Of a stretch of 33,196 nt of DNA, positions 18,992 through 28,036 are shown piece after piece; position 1 is the stretch's first letter, and every line of letters begins with the position of its first letter. A model generated the notes under the pieces. It was not told the origin of the DNA, ran no database searches, and was given only the letters and a program-made list of their open reading frames with translations. Both the position numbers and the translations under genes were made by a program. The stretch spans positions 1 through 33,196 of the forward strand of contig JAOKHV010000018.1 in assembly GCA_028248455.1 (NCBI GenBank), in the 5' to 3' direction. Origin of the DNA: Ascidiaceihabitans sp. (GTDB lineage Bacteria; Pseudomonadota; Alphaproteobacteria; Rhodobacterales; Rhodobacteraceae).

Positions 18992-20554
18992 ATGACACTC
19001 AATCTTTCGATGCCCGGACAGGACGAATTGAAACCTCGTATTACCGTGTTCGGTGTCGGGGGCGCCGGCGGGAACGCAGTCAACAACATGATCGAAAAGC
19101 AGCTTAATGGCGTCGATTTTGTTGTGGCGAACACAGACGCTCAGGCTCTCCAGCAATCAGCTTCTGAAACACGCGTTCAGCTTGGTATTAAAGTTACTGA
19201 GGGGTTGGGTGCTGGTGCGCGTGCAAGCGTTGGTGCGGCGGCTGCAGAAGAAAGTATTGAGCAGATTGTTGACCACCTGGCTGGTTCACACATGTGCTTC
19301 ATCACTGCCGGTATGGGTGGTGGTACTGGTACGGGTGCAGCGCCAATTATCGCGCAAGCGGCGCGTGAGTTAGGTGTTTTGACTGTAGGTGTTGTGACAA
19401 AGCCATTCCAGTTTGAGGGTGCTAAGCGCATGCGACAAGCTGAAGACGGCGTCGAGGCTTTGCAAAAAGTTGTCGACACGTTGATCATCATTCCAAACCA
19501 GAATTTGTTCCGGTTAGCCAACGAGAAGACGACATTTACTGAAGCTTTCTCGATGGCTGATGATGTTTTGTATCAAGGTGTTAAAGGTGTTACCGACTTG
19601 ATGGTACGCCCTGGTTTGATAAATCTAGACTTTGCAGATGTTCGTTCGGTGATGGATGAAATGGGCAAGGCTATGATGGGTACAGGCGAGGCAGAAGGCG
19701 AAGATCGCGCGATCCAAGCTGCTGACAAAGCTATCGCTAACCCGCTACTCGACGAGATTTCATTGCGCGGAGCAAAAGGCGTGTTAATCAACATCACTGG
19801 TGGTCACGACCTTACATTGTTCGAACTGGACGAAGCTGCAAATCGCATTCGCGAAGAAGTTGATCCAGAAGCTAACATCATTGTTGGCTCAACATTGGAT
19901 ACCGAGCTAGGTGGCGTGATGCGCGTGAGTGTTGTTGCAACAGGTATCGATGCGGCTGATGTTAACGTTGAAATGCCAGTGGCACGCCGTAGCATGTCTG
20001 CGCCACTCCCAGCCAGTTTTACAGCGGATGAGCCAGTGTTAGCTGCACCAATGGCTTCTGAACCAACATTCTTTAAAGACCTGAACGTTCAGGAAGCTGC
20101 TGCATCTGATATGGCTGAAGATATTTTCGAAGAGAGAATAGTTGATTCATATGAAGTTCCGGCACCCGTTTATCAGCCTGCTGTCGCTGAGTTTGAGCCA
20201 CAGCACGAAGAAATTCAACAAGTAGAGCAGAGTTCATTTGTGGCACCACGCGCTCCGGCACCGGGCACTCCATCACCAGAAGCGTCGGCTCGTTTGCGTG
20301 CTGCAGCTGAACGCGTCGCACCCGCTTCAGCACCAGCGCCTTTGCAAGAAGCTGATCGTCCGCGTTTTGGTATTAACTCTTTGATTAACCGAATGACGGG
20401 TCATGCAGAGCAGCAGCAAGAGCCGCAAGCTGTTCGCCATCAACCGTCGTCAGTGCAGCAACAGGCTGCAGTAGCTCCTCAACCAACTGAGGCTGTGGAT
20501 CCAGACCAAGAACGCATTGAAATTCCAGCGTTCTTGCGGCGCCAAGCAAACTAA
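18992..20554 (+). CDS. ftsZ: Cell division GTPase FtsZ
   Basis: FtsZ is the tubulin-like GTPase that forms the division ring. The frame is open from 18878, but the ATG at 18992 (M-T-L-N-L-S-M-P) is the start expected in this group and gives 520 residues. The N-terminal [10 protein letters not shown] is at 21-30, the tubulin signature G-G-G-T-G-T-G at 109-115 and the T7 loop N-L-D-F-A-D-V near residue 210. After the GTPase core (to about 320) comes a linker of nearly 190 residues rich in Ala, Pro, Glu and Gln, then the C-terminal peptide [11 protein letters not shown] that binds FtsA and other partners. A terminator follows at once. Confidence 0.97.
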   Translation: MTLNLSMPGQDELKPRITVFGVGGAGGNAVNNMIEKQLNGVDFVVANTDAQALQQSASETRVQLGIKVTEGLGAGARASVGAAAAEESIEQIVDHLAGSHMCFITAGMGGGTGTGAAPIIAQAARELGVLTVGVVTKPFQFEGAKRMRQAEDGVEALQKVVDTLIIIPNQNLFRLANEKTTFTEAFSMADDVLYQGVKGVTDLMVRPGLINLDFADVRSVMDEMGKAMMGTGEAEGEDRAIQAADKAIANPLLDEISLRGAKGVLINITGGHDLTLFELDEAANRIREEVDPEANIIVGSTLDTELGGVMRVSVVATGIDAADVNVEMPVARRSMSAPLPASFTADEPVLAAPMASEPTFFKDLNVQEAAASDMAEDIFEERIVDSYEVPAPVYQPAVAEFEPQHEEIQQVEQSSFVAPRAPAPGTPSPEASARLRAAAERVAPASAPAPLQEADRPRFGINSLINRMTGHAEQQQEPQAVRHQPSSVQQQAAVAPQPTEAVDPDQERIEIPAFLRRQAN

Positions 20555-20576
20555 AGCCATCTAATGGATTTTGAGA

Positions 20577-20600
20577 AAGCTGCCTTCGGGCGGCTTTTTT
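20577..20600 (+). terminator. Intrinsic terminator after ftsZ
   Basis: AAGCTGCC (20577-20584), loop TTCG (20585-20588), GGCGGCTT (20589-20596) form an 8-base stem with one G-T pair and a stable tetraloop. The stem runs into six T at 20595-20600. It starts 22 bases after the ftsZ stop and closes the dcw transcript. Confidence 0.93.
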
Positions 20601-20757
20601 CGTTCTATAATAGTCGCTTATATGTGACTTGGCGCAATATTGCCGATATGTAACAACCATGTTTCAGTGTGTTGCAATGATTGAGTTGTGATTGTTCGTT
20701 TGGGTTCGTATCCAGATATCATCTAAGTATGAAACCGAGCGCTATTTTGAGGTCGTT
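20601..20757 (+). promoter_or_regulatory. Region upstream of lpxC: probable promoter
   Basis: Because the ftsZ terminator lies just upstream, lpxC needs its own promoter here. A perfect TATAAT is at 20606-20611, but no good -35 box lies 16-18 bases upstream (that stretch is the terminator stem). A perfect 10-base palindrome, GCAATATTGC, lies at 20634-20643 and could be a protein site. A TTGGCG at 20629-20634 with TAACAA at 20651-20656 is another weak candidate pair overlapping the palindrome. Confidence 0.4.
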
Positions 20758-21681
20758 TTGCAAACAACTGTTAAATCTTCGATTAGTTTCACAGGAAAAG
20801 GCCTCCATTCAGGCGAACCTGTTCGGCTAACGATTCTGCCAGCGGCGGCGGAATACGGTATTGGGTTTGCACGTACGGATGTTCTTGAAGGTGATAACCT
20901 AATCCCAGCACGATGGGACGCGGTGCATCGGTCGCCATTGTGCACCAGAATTCAGAATTCAGCGGGTGTAGAAGTTTCGACCGTGGAGCACATTATGGCA
21001 GCCCTTGCCGGATGTGGTGTACACAATGCGCTGATTGAGCTCGATGGTCCTGAAGTCCCAATCGTCGATGGCTCTGCCGTGCCATTTGTGCGTGGAATCA
21101 TGCAGTGTGGCTTGCAAGTCTTAGGGGCCCCCGTGCGTGCCTTTGAGATTATGCAGACTGTTACTGTTACAGAAGGCGGTGCGATAGCAACGCTTGAGCC
21201 CGCAGACACGATGTATATCGACTTCCAAATCGATTTTGAAGATGCTGCTATTGGCAGTCAGCGCAAATCTTTGCGTCTGAACAATGGTAGCTTTGCCCGT
21301 GAGTTGAGCGATAGTCGTACCTTCTGTCGTCAAGCCGATGTTGAAGCGATGCAAGCGAATGGTCTTGCTTTAGGTGGGTCTTCTGGCGAAAACGCGGTCG
21401 TGTTTGAAGGTGATAAAGTTTTGAGCCCAGGTGGCTTGCGTCACTCTGACGAACCTGTGCGCCATAAAATGCTCGACGCCTTGGGAGATCTTGCTTTGGC
21501 GGGTGCACCTATTATGGGCCGCTACACTGGTACGCGTGCAGGCCACTCTTTGACTAACACGTTGCTACGTAAAACATTTGCGACACCAGGTGCCATCCGA
21601 ATGGTGGTTTGCGACTCTGAGATGACGCAGCGTTTGCCTGGGCATGGCTTGGTTTGGGACGAAATTCCACAAGTGGCCTAA
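20758..21681 (+). CDS. lpxC: UDP-3-O-acyl-N-acetylglucosamine deacetylase LpxC
   Basis: LpxC is the zinc enzyme that commits UDP-3-O-acyl-GlcNAc to lipid A synthesis. The frame is open upstream, but the family start corresponds to TTG at 20758 (M-Q-T-T-V-K-S-S-I), preceded five bases upstream by GAGG at 20749-20752; this gives 307 residues, the usual length. Zinc and active-site segments are present: T-V-E-H (His at about 78), L-R-H-S-D-E-P-V-R-H-K-x-L-D near 235-245 and G-H-S-L-T-N further on. The TTG start may limit translation of this tightly controlled enzyme. Confidence 0.95.
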   Translation: MQTTVKSSISFTGKGLHSGEPVRLTILPAAAEYGIGFARTDVLEGDNLIPARWDAVHRSPLCTRIQNSAGVEVSTVEHIMAALAGCGVHNALIELDGPEVPIVDGSAVPFVRGIMQCGLQVLGAPVRAFEIMQTVTVTEGGAIATLEPADTMYIDFQIDFEDAAIGSQRKSLRLNNGSFARELSDSRTFCRQADVEAMQANGLALGGSSGENAVVFEGDKVLSPGGLRHSDEPVRHKMLDALGDLALAGAPIMGRYTGTRAGHSLTNTLLRKTFATPGAIRMVVCDSEMTQRLPGHGLVWDEIPQVA

Positions 21682-21810
21682 CCGTCAATTTTTCACTCAA
21701 AACGCCAGAATAATATTTGTTAAAGTGCATTGCGTGTTTGCAAGGTTTTGCATGTTAAATTAGTGTGCTAATAGCAATGTAACAAAGCTAAAACGAGCAG
21801 GGTGAACGCG

Positions 21811-22695
21811 GTGAAGAAAGCATACATAGCGAACGGTCCCTCTCGGAAACGTGCAGCACTCGCACTCGCAATGATCGCGACTCTCTCAGCTTGTGGTGGT
21901 GGCTTTCTTGGCCAATCTGCGAACGGCATTTTCGTTCAAAATGAAGAGCCTTTGGGAAATTATACACCTGCGCAAATTTTTGAACGCGGTGAGTTTGAGC
22001 TACAGAACAATCGAGCTGATGATGCCGCTTTCTACTTCGGTGAGATCGAACGCCTTTATCCCTATTCTGAATTCGCAAAACGCGCGCTGATTATGCAGGC
22101 TTTTGCCTTCCACAGTGACAAAGAATATCCAGACAGCCGTTCTGCTGCGCAGCGATTTATTGATTTCTATCCAGATGATGATGACGCAGCTTATGCTCAG
22201 TATCTTCTAGCGCTGAGCTATTATGACCAAATTGACGAAGTGGGCCGCGACCAAGGGTTGACCTTTCAGGCACTGCAATCGTTGCGTGAGGTGATCGAAC
22301 GTTACCCAAACAGTGAATATGGAAAGTCATCCATTCTCAAATTTGATCTCGCTTTTGATCACTTAGCGAGCAAAGAGATGGAGATTGGCAGGTATTATCT
22401 GCGCCGTGATAACTACGCGTCTTCAATCAATCGCTTCCGCGTTGTGGTTGAGGATTTCCAAACAACATCACACACTCCTGAAGCACTGCATCGCTTGGTC
22501 GAGGCCTATCTTTCATTAGGTCTTATCAACGAGGCGCAAACTGCGGGAGCGATTTTGGGGTACAACTTCCAATCGACTGAATGGTATGAGGACAGTTACA
22601 AGCTTCTCACTGGCAAAGGGCTGGAATTGAAGGCCTCAGGTGATGGTTGGTTGCGTCAGATCTATCGTCAAATGATCAAGGGCCGGTGGCTGTAA
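21811..22695 (+). CDS. bamD: Outer membrane assembly lipoprotein BamD
   Basis: BamD is an essential lipoprotein of the BAM complex that inserts outer-membrane proteins. GTG at 21811 is preferred over the in-frame GTG at 21802 because the CAGGG at 21798-21802 is then at a normal distance. The 294-residue precursor starts with a basic N-terminus, a hydrophobic stretch and the lipobox L-S-A-C, with lipidated Cys at residue 28. Tetratricopeptide-like repeats follow, including F-Y-F-G-E-I-E-R-L-Y-P-Y-S and the A-Q-R-F-I-D-F-Y-P segment, as in YfiO/ComL. No mature-protein damage is seen. Confidence 0.93.
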   Translation: MKKAYIANGPSRKRAALALAMIATLSACGGGFLGQSANGIFVQNEEPLGNYTPAQIFERGEFELQNNRADDAAFYFGEIERLYPYSEFAKRALIMQAFAFHSDKEYPDSRSAAQRFIDFYPDDDDAAYAQYLLALSYYDQIDEVGRDQGLTFQALQSLREVIERYPNSEYGKSSILKFDLAFDHLASKEMEIGRYYLRRDNYASSINRFRVVVEDFQTTSHTPEALHRLVEAYLSLGLINEAQTAGAILGYNFQSTEWYEDSYKLLTGKGLELKASGDGWLRQIYRQMIKGRWL

Positions 22696-22734
22696 TAAAG
22701 GGTGCAATGCACCTGACCGTATGGAACAAAACTG

Positions 22735-24390
22735 ATGTTACGCGGACTTGATATCTCGAACATGCTGATCATTGATCGGTTGGAGCTCGCGTTTCAACCG
22801 GGCTTGAATGTGCTCACTGGCGAAACTGGTGCGGGGAAGTCTATCCTATTGGATTCACTTGGCTTCGTTTTAGGATGGCGTGGCCGTGCAGATCTTGTTC
22901 GCCAAGGTGCAGACCAGGGTGAAGTTACCGCATGGTTCGATTTGCCTATTGGGCATGCAGCACATGCGGTGCTTGAAGACGCGGGCCTTCCAGCAAGTGA
23001 TGAATTGATATTGCGGCGCATCAACACCTCTGATGGTCGCAAGACTGCATGGGTTAATGATCGGCGCTGTTCTGGCGAAGTTCTTCGGAACCTATCTGAA
23101 ACACTTCTTGAGCTACATGGACAACACGACGATCGCGGTTTGCTTGACCCGCGTGGACATCGCGCCATCCTAGATGAGTTTGCGTCGTTGGACGGGGCCA
23201 AGGTCAAAACGCGCAAAACTTGGACAGCTATGGGCAATGCGCGCAAAGCATTGAAAGCTGCGAATGAAGCGGTGGATGCGATCCGTGCAGAAGAAGAGTT
23301 TTTACGTCATGCTGTTGCTGAATTGGGCAAGCTGTCACCGCAGCAAGGTGAAGACGAAGAATTAGATACACGACGCCGGATGATGCAAGGTGCAGAAAAA
23401 ATCCGTGATGATGTAATCAAGGCGCTTGAAGCACTTGGTCAGGATGGTGCTGAAGGGCGAATGGGCAATGCGCTGCGTTGGCTGGATGGCGTCGCCGATA
23501 AAGCTGAAGGTCATCTCGAGACACCTATTTCTTCATTAGGCCGTGCAATGTTCGAACTGGATGAGGCAATGGATGGAATTGTTTCATGTATCGATAACCT
23601 GTCATTCAATCCATCGGATTTAGAAGACACCGAAGAGCGCTTGTTTGCGATCCGTGCGATTGCGCGGAAATACGACGTTGCACCTGATGACTTGGCGGAT
23701 CTAGCGAAGATGCTGGGTGCAAAGCTGGCTGCTTTGGATGCTGGTGACGCAGATCTTGCTAATTTACGCGCTGCTTTGACTGCGGCCGAAGCGGGATATG
23801 ATGAGGCTGCTACTGCGCTCACCAATGCGCGCCGCAAGTCCGCAAGCAAGCTGGACAAGGCTGTTACGGCGGAATTGGCTCCGTTGAAAATGGATCGTGC
23901 AGTCTTTGAGACAGTAATTGAACCGGAAACGGCTGGACCGGAGGGGCGTGACATTGTCGCGTTCTGCGTCGCTACTAATCTGGGCGTACCATCGGGTCAG
24001 TTGAACAAGATTGCATCTGGGGGCGAGTTAAGTCGCTTTCTTCTGGCTTTGAAAGTGTGCCTGACCGACGGTCGGGCGGGGCTTACTATGATCTTTGACG
24101 AAATTGACCGTGGTGTTGGCGGCGCAACTGCGGATGCCGTTGGTCGTCGTTTGGCGGCTTTGGCTGAAGGTGGTCAGGTTTTGGTTGTTACGCACTCTCC
24201 GCAGGTTGCTGCCCTTGGTGCGCATCATTGGCGCGTTGAAAAGTCTGTTTCCAAAGGGTTTACTACTTCTCGCGTTGTTCCTCTTTCGCCGGCTGACCGC
24301 GTGGATGAAATTGCACGAATGGTTGCGGGTGACACAATTACTGAAGAAGCGCGCAATGCTGCTCGTGCCTTGATCTCGAAGGCTTTTTAA
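22735..24390 (+). CDS. recN: DNA repair protein RecN
   Basis: RecN is an SMC-like ATPase that acts early in double-strand break repair. The protein is 551 residues. The Walker A G-E-T-G-A-G-K-S is at 29-36. A long coiled-coil region (about 150-370, rich in Ala, Glu, Lys, Asp) separates it from the ABC signature S-G-G-E-L-S-R-F near 425-432 and the Walker B M-I-F-D-E-I-D-R-G near 446-455. The late V-T-H-S-P-Q-V-A segment is typical of RecN. It follows bamD by 39 bases, an order often seen in alphaproteobacteria. No strong ribosome site precedes the ATG. Confidence 0.96.
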   Translation: MLRGLDISNMLIIDRLELAFQPGLNVLTGETGAGKSILLDSLGFVLGWRGRADLVRQGADQGEVTAWFDLPIGHAAHAVLEDAGLPASDELILRRINTSDGRKTAWVNDRRCSGEVLRNLSETLLELHGQHDDRGLLDPRGHRAILDEFASLDGAKVKTRKTWTAMGNARKALKAANEAVDAIRAEEEFLRHAVAELGKLSPQQGEDEELDTRRRMMQGAEKIRDDVIKALEALGQDGAEGRMGNALRWLDGVADKAEGHLETPISSLGRAMFELDEAMDGIVSCIDNLSFNPSDLEDTEERLFAIRAIARKYDVAPDDLADLAKMLGAKLAALDAGDADLANLRAALTAAEAGYDEAATALTNARRKSASKLDKAVTAELAPLKMDRAVFETVIEPETAGPEGRDIVAFCVATNLGVPSGQLNKIASGGELSRFLLALKVCLTDGRAGLTMIFDEIDRGVGGATADAVGRRLAALAEGGQVLVVTHSPQVAALGAHHWRVEKSVSKGFTTSRVVPLSPADRVDEIARMVAGDTITEEARNAARALISKAF

Positions 24391-24392
24391 GC

Positions 24393-24424
24393 AGCCTAAG
24401 TTGATCTATGATATGCCTTAGGCT
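24393..24424 (+). terminator. Hairpin after recN (weak terminator candidate)
   Basis: AGCCTAAG at 24393-24400 and CTTAGGCT at 24417-24424 form a perfect 8-base inverted repeat with a 16-base loop, starting two bases after the recN stop. It is followed by TCCCC and not a T tract, so it is at best a weak terminator or an RNA-stabilising hairpin. Confidence 0.4.
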
Positions 24425-24489
24425 TCCCCGATGCGTTCGTTTCGCTTAGACTTGCTGTACACAAAGCCAGATCAGACTGTATTCCATCT

Positions 24490-26166
24490 ATGAAATCCTA
24501 CCTAAATACTAAGATGACTAAAGCATTTATTGCGTTTCAAGAGGGCTGGAAAGTGCTGCGTCGCGAAGGACCGGGGCAAATTCAGTTTTGGTTTATTGCA
24601 CTCGCAATCGGAATTGTTGCCGGTTTTACAGCCCTGTTTTTTCGCAAAGGTATCGCTGCCTTGCAATCTTTTCTTTACGGTACAGATGATTTGCAGACCC
24701 TACATAGCTTTGCAGAATCCCTCCCTTGGTATTGGATGCTTATAATCCCAGCAATTGGCGGGCTTCTGGTTGGCTTAATCCTTCACAAGTTTACACCGGA
24801 CGCTCGGGCACGAAGCGTCGCAGACGTGATTGAGGGTGCTGCAATGAAGGAGGGGCGCGTTGAAACGCGTGCTGGCCTAGCTTCAGCCATTGCATCATTC
24901 ATTACGCTTTCCTCCGGTGGGTCGACCGGTCGTGAAGGGCCCGTGGTTCACCTCGCTGCAGTCATTTCCACAAAGGTTAGTCGTTACATCCATGCGGATG
25001 GAATTACGGGGCGCGATCTGTTGGGGTGTGCGGTTGCTGCTGCGGTATCCGCAAGCTTTAACGCACCGATAGCTGGGGCGTTATTCGCTCTGGAAGTTGT
25101 CTTGCGCCATTTTGCAGTGCATGCTTTCGCTCCGATTGCTATTGCAGCGGTTGCAGGCACTGTAATCAATCGATCAACATTCGGCGGAATGACAGAATAT
25201 ACGTTGAACGCTCCTGAAAGCCTTCAATTTTACGTTGAGTTGCCTGCTTTTGTGATGCTTGGTTTGGTTTGCGGCATGGTCGCAGTCATCTTAATGCGCT
25301 CAATCTTTTGGGCGGATGATTTAGGGACTCAGGTGCAAAACCACATTGGTTTTCCGCGTTGGCTGCGTCCTGCAATCGCGGGGCTCATGCTGGGCGCAAT
25401 TGCAATTTTCTTTCCGCATATCATCGGTATTGGCTACGAAACTACGTCAATGGCACTCACGGGACAACTTGGCCTGCACGAGGTCATCGTATTCGCAGCA
25501 CTGAAAATATTTGCTGTCGCAATCACGATGGCTGGTCGTATGGGGGGCGGGGTGTTCTCACCGGCTTTGATGATTGGTGCGCTCACGGGATTAGCCTTTG
25601 GATTGATTGCGACAGGTGTTTTCCCTGAGGTTTCGGGCACTGTCACATTATACGCCTTGGCTGGAATGGGCGCTGTAGCCGCAGCGGTTCTTGGGGCACC
25701 TATATCAACAACCTTGATCATGTTTGAATTGGCTGGGGACTGGCAAACCGCACTTGCTGTGATGGTCACAGTTTCCATCTCGACGGCGTTGTCCTCGCGC
25801 ATTGTGGATCAATCATTCTTCCTCACACAAATCGAACGACGTGGAATCCACTTGGCTGCAGGACCACAGGCTTATTTGTTGACGATGTTCCGCGTTGTCA
25901 GCATTATGCGCAAGTTGGATGACCCTCGTGCTGCTAACGAGAATGCTTGTTGGGAAATGATCGGTGACGGCATCTATGTGGATGGAAATGCGACGCTTGA
26001 AGCTACGATGCCAATCTTTGATGGTGCGTCGGTACCGTTCATTCCCGTGGTTACATTAAGTGGCGAAGACAGCCCGCCAGAGTTGTGGGGCGCCGTCTTC
26101 CATGTGGACGCGCTTAAGGCCTACAATCGTGCACTGGCCGCAACCGCGGCTGAAGAACACTCCTAA
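24490..26166 (+). CDS. CLC-family chloride channel/transporter with C-terminal CBS-like domain
   Basis: A 558-residue CLC-type anion transport protein with about ten or more membrane segments and a cytoplasmic tail (about 460-558) resembling a CBS region. The gating-glutamate motif G-R-E-G-P is intact (Glu at 149) and the G-x-F-x-P motif is present as G-V-F-S-P. Three landmarks of E. coli ClcA differ. The G-S-G-I-P-E filter segment reads A-R-S-V-A-D (107-112). The proton glutamate (E203) is Val at residue 203, after the conserved F-N-A-P-x-A-G. The filter tyrosine near the end of the membrane part appears to be Phe (Q-S-F-F-L). So coupled chloride/proton exchange is doubtful and channel-like activity is possible. 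A second ATG at 24514 is an alternative start. Confidence 0.9.
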   Translation: MKSYLNTKMTKAFIAFQEGWKVLRREGPGQIQFWFIALAIGIVAGFTALFFRKGIAALQSFLYGTDDLQTLHSFAESLPWYWMLIIPAIGGLLVGLILHKFTPDARARSVADVIEGAAMKEGRVETRAGLASAIASFITLSSGGSTGREGPVVHLAAVISTKVSRYIHADGITGRDLLGCAVAAAVSASFNAPIAGALFALEVVLRHFAVHAFAPIAIAAVAGTVINRSTFGGMTEYTLNAPESLQFYVELPAFVMLGLVCGMVAVILMRSIFWADDLGTQVQNHIGFPRWLRPAIAGLMLGAIAIFFPHIIGIGYETTSMALTGQLGLHEVIVFAALKIFAVAITMAGRMGGGVFSPALMIGALTGLAFGLIATGVFPEVSGTVTLYALAGMGAVAAAVLGAPISTTLIMFELAGDWQTALAVMVTVSISTALSSRIVDQSFFLTQIERRGIHLAAGPQAYLLTMFRVVSIMRKLDDPRAANENACWEMIGDGIYVDGNATLEATMPIFDGASVPFIPVVTLSGEDSPPELWGAVFHVDALKAYNRALAATAAEEHS

Positions 26167-26173
26167 ATCTTTA

Positions 26174-27964
26174 TTAGATTGGTTTCGTTGCCGCAGTCAG
26201 CCATTTGGCGGCATTCTCAGATACACGATCTACGAGGTACTCAAAAGTCTGCGTATGATAAGCATTTAGCCAAGTACGGCTCTCAGCATCCAACATTTCG
26301 GTGACGATTAGGCGTCGATCAATCGGTGCAAATGTCAACGTGCGCCAATTTAGCATAGCGCGATGATCATCCCCGCCTGTCAGCGCGGGTGCCTCTTCGA
26401 CCACAATCAGGTTTTCGATGCGAATTCCAAACTCACCTTCGCGGTAATACCCGGGTTCGTTGGAAAGGATCATACCCGCTTGAAGTGGTACCGTGCTTGC
26501 GCGGCTTAGGCGTTGTGGTCCCTCGTGAACACTCAGATATGCACCGACGCCGTGGCCTAGGCCATGATCAAAGTCTTGGCCTGCCATCCATAAGGGAAGG
26601 CGACCAATCATCTCAATATCGCGCCCTGCAAGACCCTTTGGCCAACGCAGGCGGCTCATAGCGATCATCCCCATCAACACACGTGTAAAGGCTACGCAGG
26701 CCTCTGTTGGCGGCGTTCCAATCGCAATGGTCCGCGTGATATCCGTGGTGCCATCAAGGTATTGCCCACCACTGTCTAAGACGATCAGATGGCCATCATC
26801 CAAGGTGCTGTCTGTTTCTTCAGTCACTCGGTAATGCATGATTGCACCATTTGGGCCGGTGCCCGCGATCGTCTCAAAGCTGATGTCTTGCAATGCGTTG
26901 TCGCGGCGGCGGTAACCCTCAAGCTGCGCAACAACTTGGGTTTCTGTCAGAGTACCAGCGTCTTGGGCGTCAAGCCATGCAAGCAGCTCCACAATGGCGG
27001 CACCATCACGTAAATGAGCTTCAGAGCTGCCTGCAATTTCGGTAGCATTTTTACAGGCTTTGGGAAGGGCGCAAGGCTCGTCGCCCCAAACCACGCCATT
27101 GCCAATCGCATCAGCAACAATCATCGGAACTGATGACTTGTCCAAACGGACCTTCGACTTCAGTCCTTCAAGGTGCTTTAGAAAATCTGATGGGTGATGA
27201 ACATGCACCATATTACCTAAGTGACCTTCAAGCCCCTCTAGTTTTGATGGTGTCATAAACAGGTCAACAGAAGAGTCCGCATTCAAAACTGCAAAGCCTT
27301 GGGCGATTGGATTGCGTGGAATGTCGGCACCACGAATATTCAAAAGCCAGCACACTGAGTCCGGTAGGGTTATAACAGCGGATGTTTGGTCCGCTTTGAT
27401 CAGGTCTGCTGCCAGCCGAGTGCGCTTGTCCTTATGGCTTTCGCCGGCAAACTTCATTGGATGAACCTTTGCAGCTTCGCTTGCTGGTGCCGGCTGGTCT
27501 GCCCAAATGCGATCAACCAGATTGTCACAAGGTATCAGCGTCACGGCTGTCCCCGTCAAAGCTGTGCGGGTCTGTTCAATCTGGGCTACTGTATGTAGCC
27601 AGGGGTCAAAACCTACTTCTCCACCCTTTGGCAATTGCTCGACCAACCAGTTGGCCAATGAAGTTTCAGGCCATGGAACGGGCGTATATTCTGATGCAAC
27701 TTGGGATTTTACTTGGGTGCGGTAACGCCCATCTATGAAAACGCCCGCGCTGTTGTTCAATACTGCGCAAAAACCGGCTGATCCAGTAAAACCTGTCAGC
27801 CATGCTAGCCGCTCATCATGCGCAAAAACATATTCGCCCTGATGAGCATCCGCGCGCGGAATCAAAAAACCATCCAAGCCTTCGCGCATCAATTCAACGC
27901 GCAACTCCGCCAAACGGGGTGGGCCTTGTTCAGGACGCGATGTCACCTCAAACGATTGAAACAC
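26174..27964 (-). CDS. Aminopeptidase P family protein (M24B, XPNPEP1-like)
   Basis: A cytoplasmic metallopeptidase that removes N-terminal residues preceding proline. The 596-residue length fits the three-domain XPNPEP1-like form, with two creatinase-type N-terminal domains and a C-terminal pita-bread catalytic domain. All five expected dinuclear metal ligands are visible: Asp397 (L-D-S-G-G), Asp408 (T-T-D-I-T-R), His471 (G-L-G-H-G-V-G), Glu503 (N-E-P-G-Y-Y) and Glu517 (R-I-E-N-L). The start is GTG at 27964, with AAGGAG seven bases before it (CTCCTT at 27972-27977 on the + strand). It converges on the CLC gene with a 7-base gap. Confidence 0.95.
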   Translation of the reverse strand: MFQSFEVTSRPEQGPPRLAELRVELMREGLDGFLIPRADAHQGEYVFAHDERLAWLTGFTGSAGFCAVLNNSAGVFIDGRYRTQVKSQVASEYTPVPWPETSLANWLVEQLPKGGEVGFDPWLHTVAQIEQTRTALTGTAVTLIPCDNLVDRIWADQPAPASEAAKVHPMKFAGESHKDKRTRLAADLIKADQTSAVITLPDSVCWLLNIRGADIPRNPIAQGFAVLNADSSVDLFMTPSKLEGLEGHLGNMVHVHHPSDFLKHLEGLKSKVRLDKSSVPMIVADAIGNGVVWGDEPCALPKACKNATEIAGSSEAHLRDGAAIVELLAWLDAQDAGTLTETQVVAQLEGYRRRDNALQDISFETIAGTGPNGAIMHYRVTEETDSTLDDGHLIVLDSGGQYLDGTTDITRTIAIGTPPTEACVAFTRVLMGMIAMSRLRWPKGLAGRDIEMIGRLPLWMAGQDFDHGLGHGVGAYLSVHEGPQRLSRASTVPLQAGMILSNEPGYYREGEFGIRIENLIVVEEAPALTGGDDHRAMLNWRTLTFAPIDRRLIVTEMLDAESRTWLNAYHTQTFEYLVDRVSENAAKWLTAATKPI

Positions 27965-28014
27965 TATACGACTCCTTCATTCACTTTACCCAGTAAACTC
28001 TCGCCTGAAAGGCG

Positions 28015-28036
28015 AAACAAGCCAGCGTTAGCTGGC
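28015..28036 (-). terminator. Terminator-like hairpin at the end of cobT
   Basis: Reading the minus strand, GCCAGC (28036-28031), loop TAAC, GCTGGC (28026-28021) is a perfect 6-base stem followed by TTGTTT (28020-28015). It overlaps the cobT stop codon. A second perfect hairpin, TCGCCT-loop-AGGCGA at 28001-28015, follows directly. Together they could end the cobS-cobT transcript or reduce read-through into the aminopeptidase gene. Confidence 0.55.

Noticed and set aside
20692-20757. 22-residue N-terminal extension of LpxC
   Set aside because: The TTG at 20758 has a GAGG five bases upstream and matches the family N-terminus.
21737-21752. Two TTTGCA repeats exactly ten bases apart upstream of bamD
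   Set aside because: Short and AT-rich; no promoter boxes at proper spacing and no known regulator site. Too weak to list.
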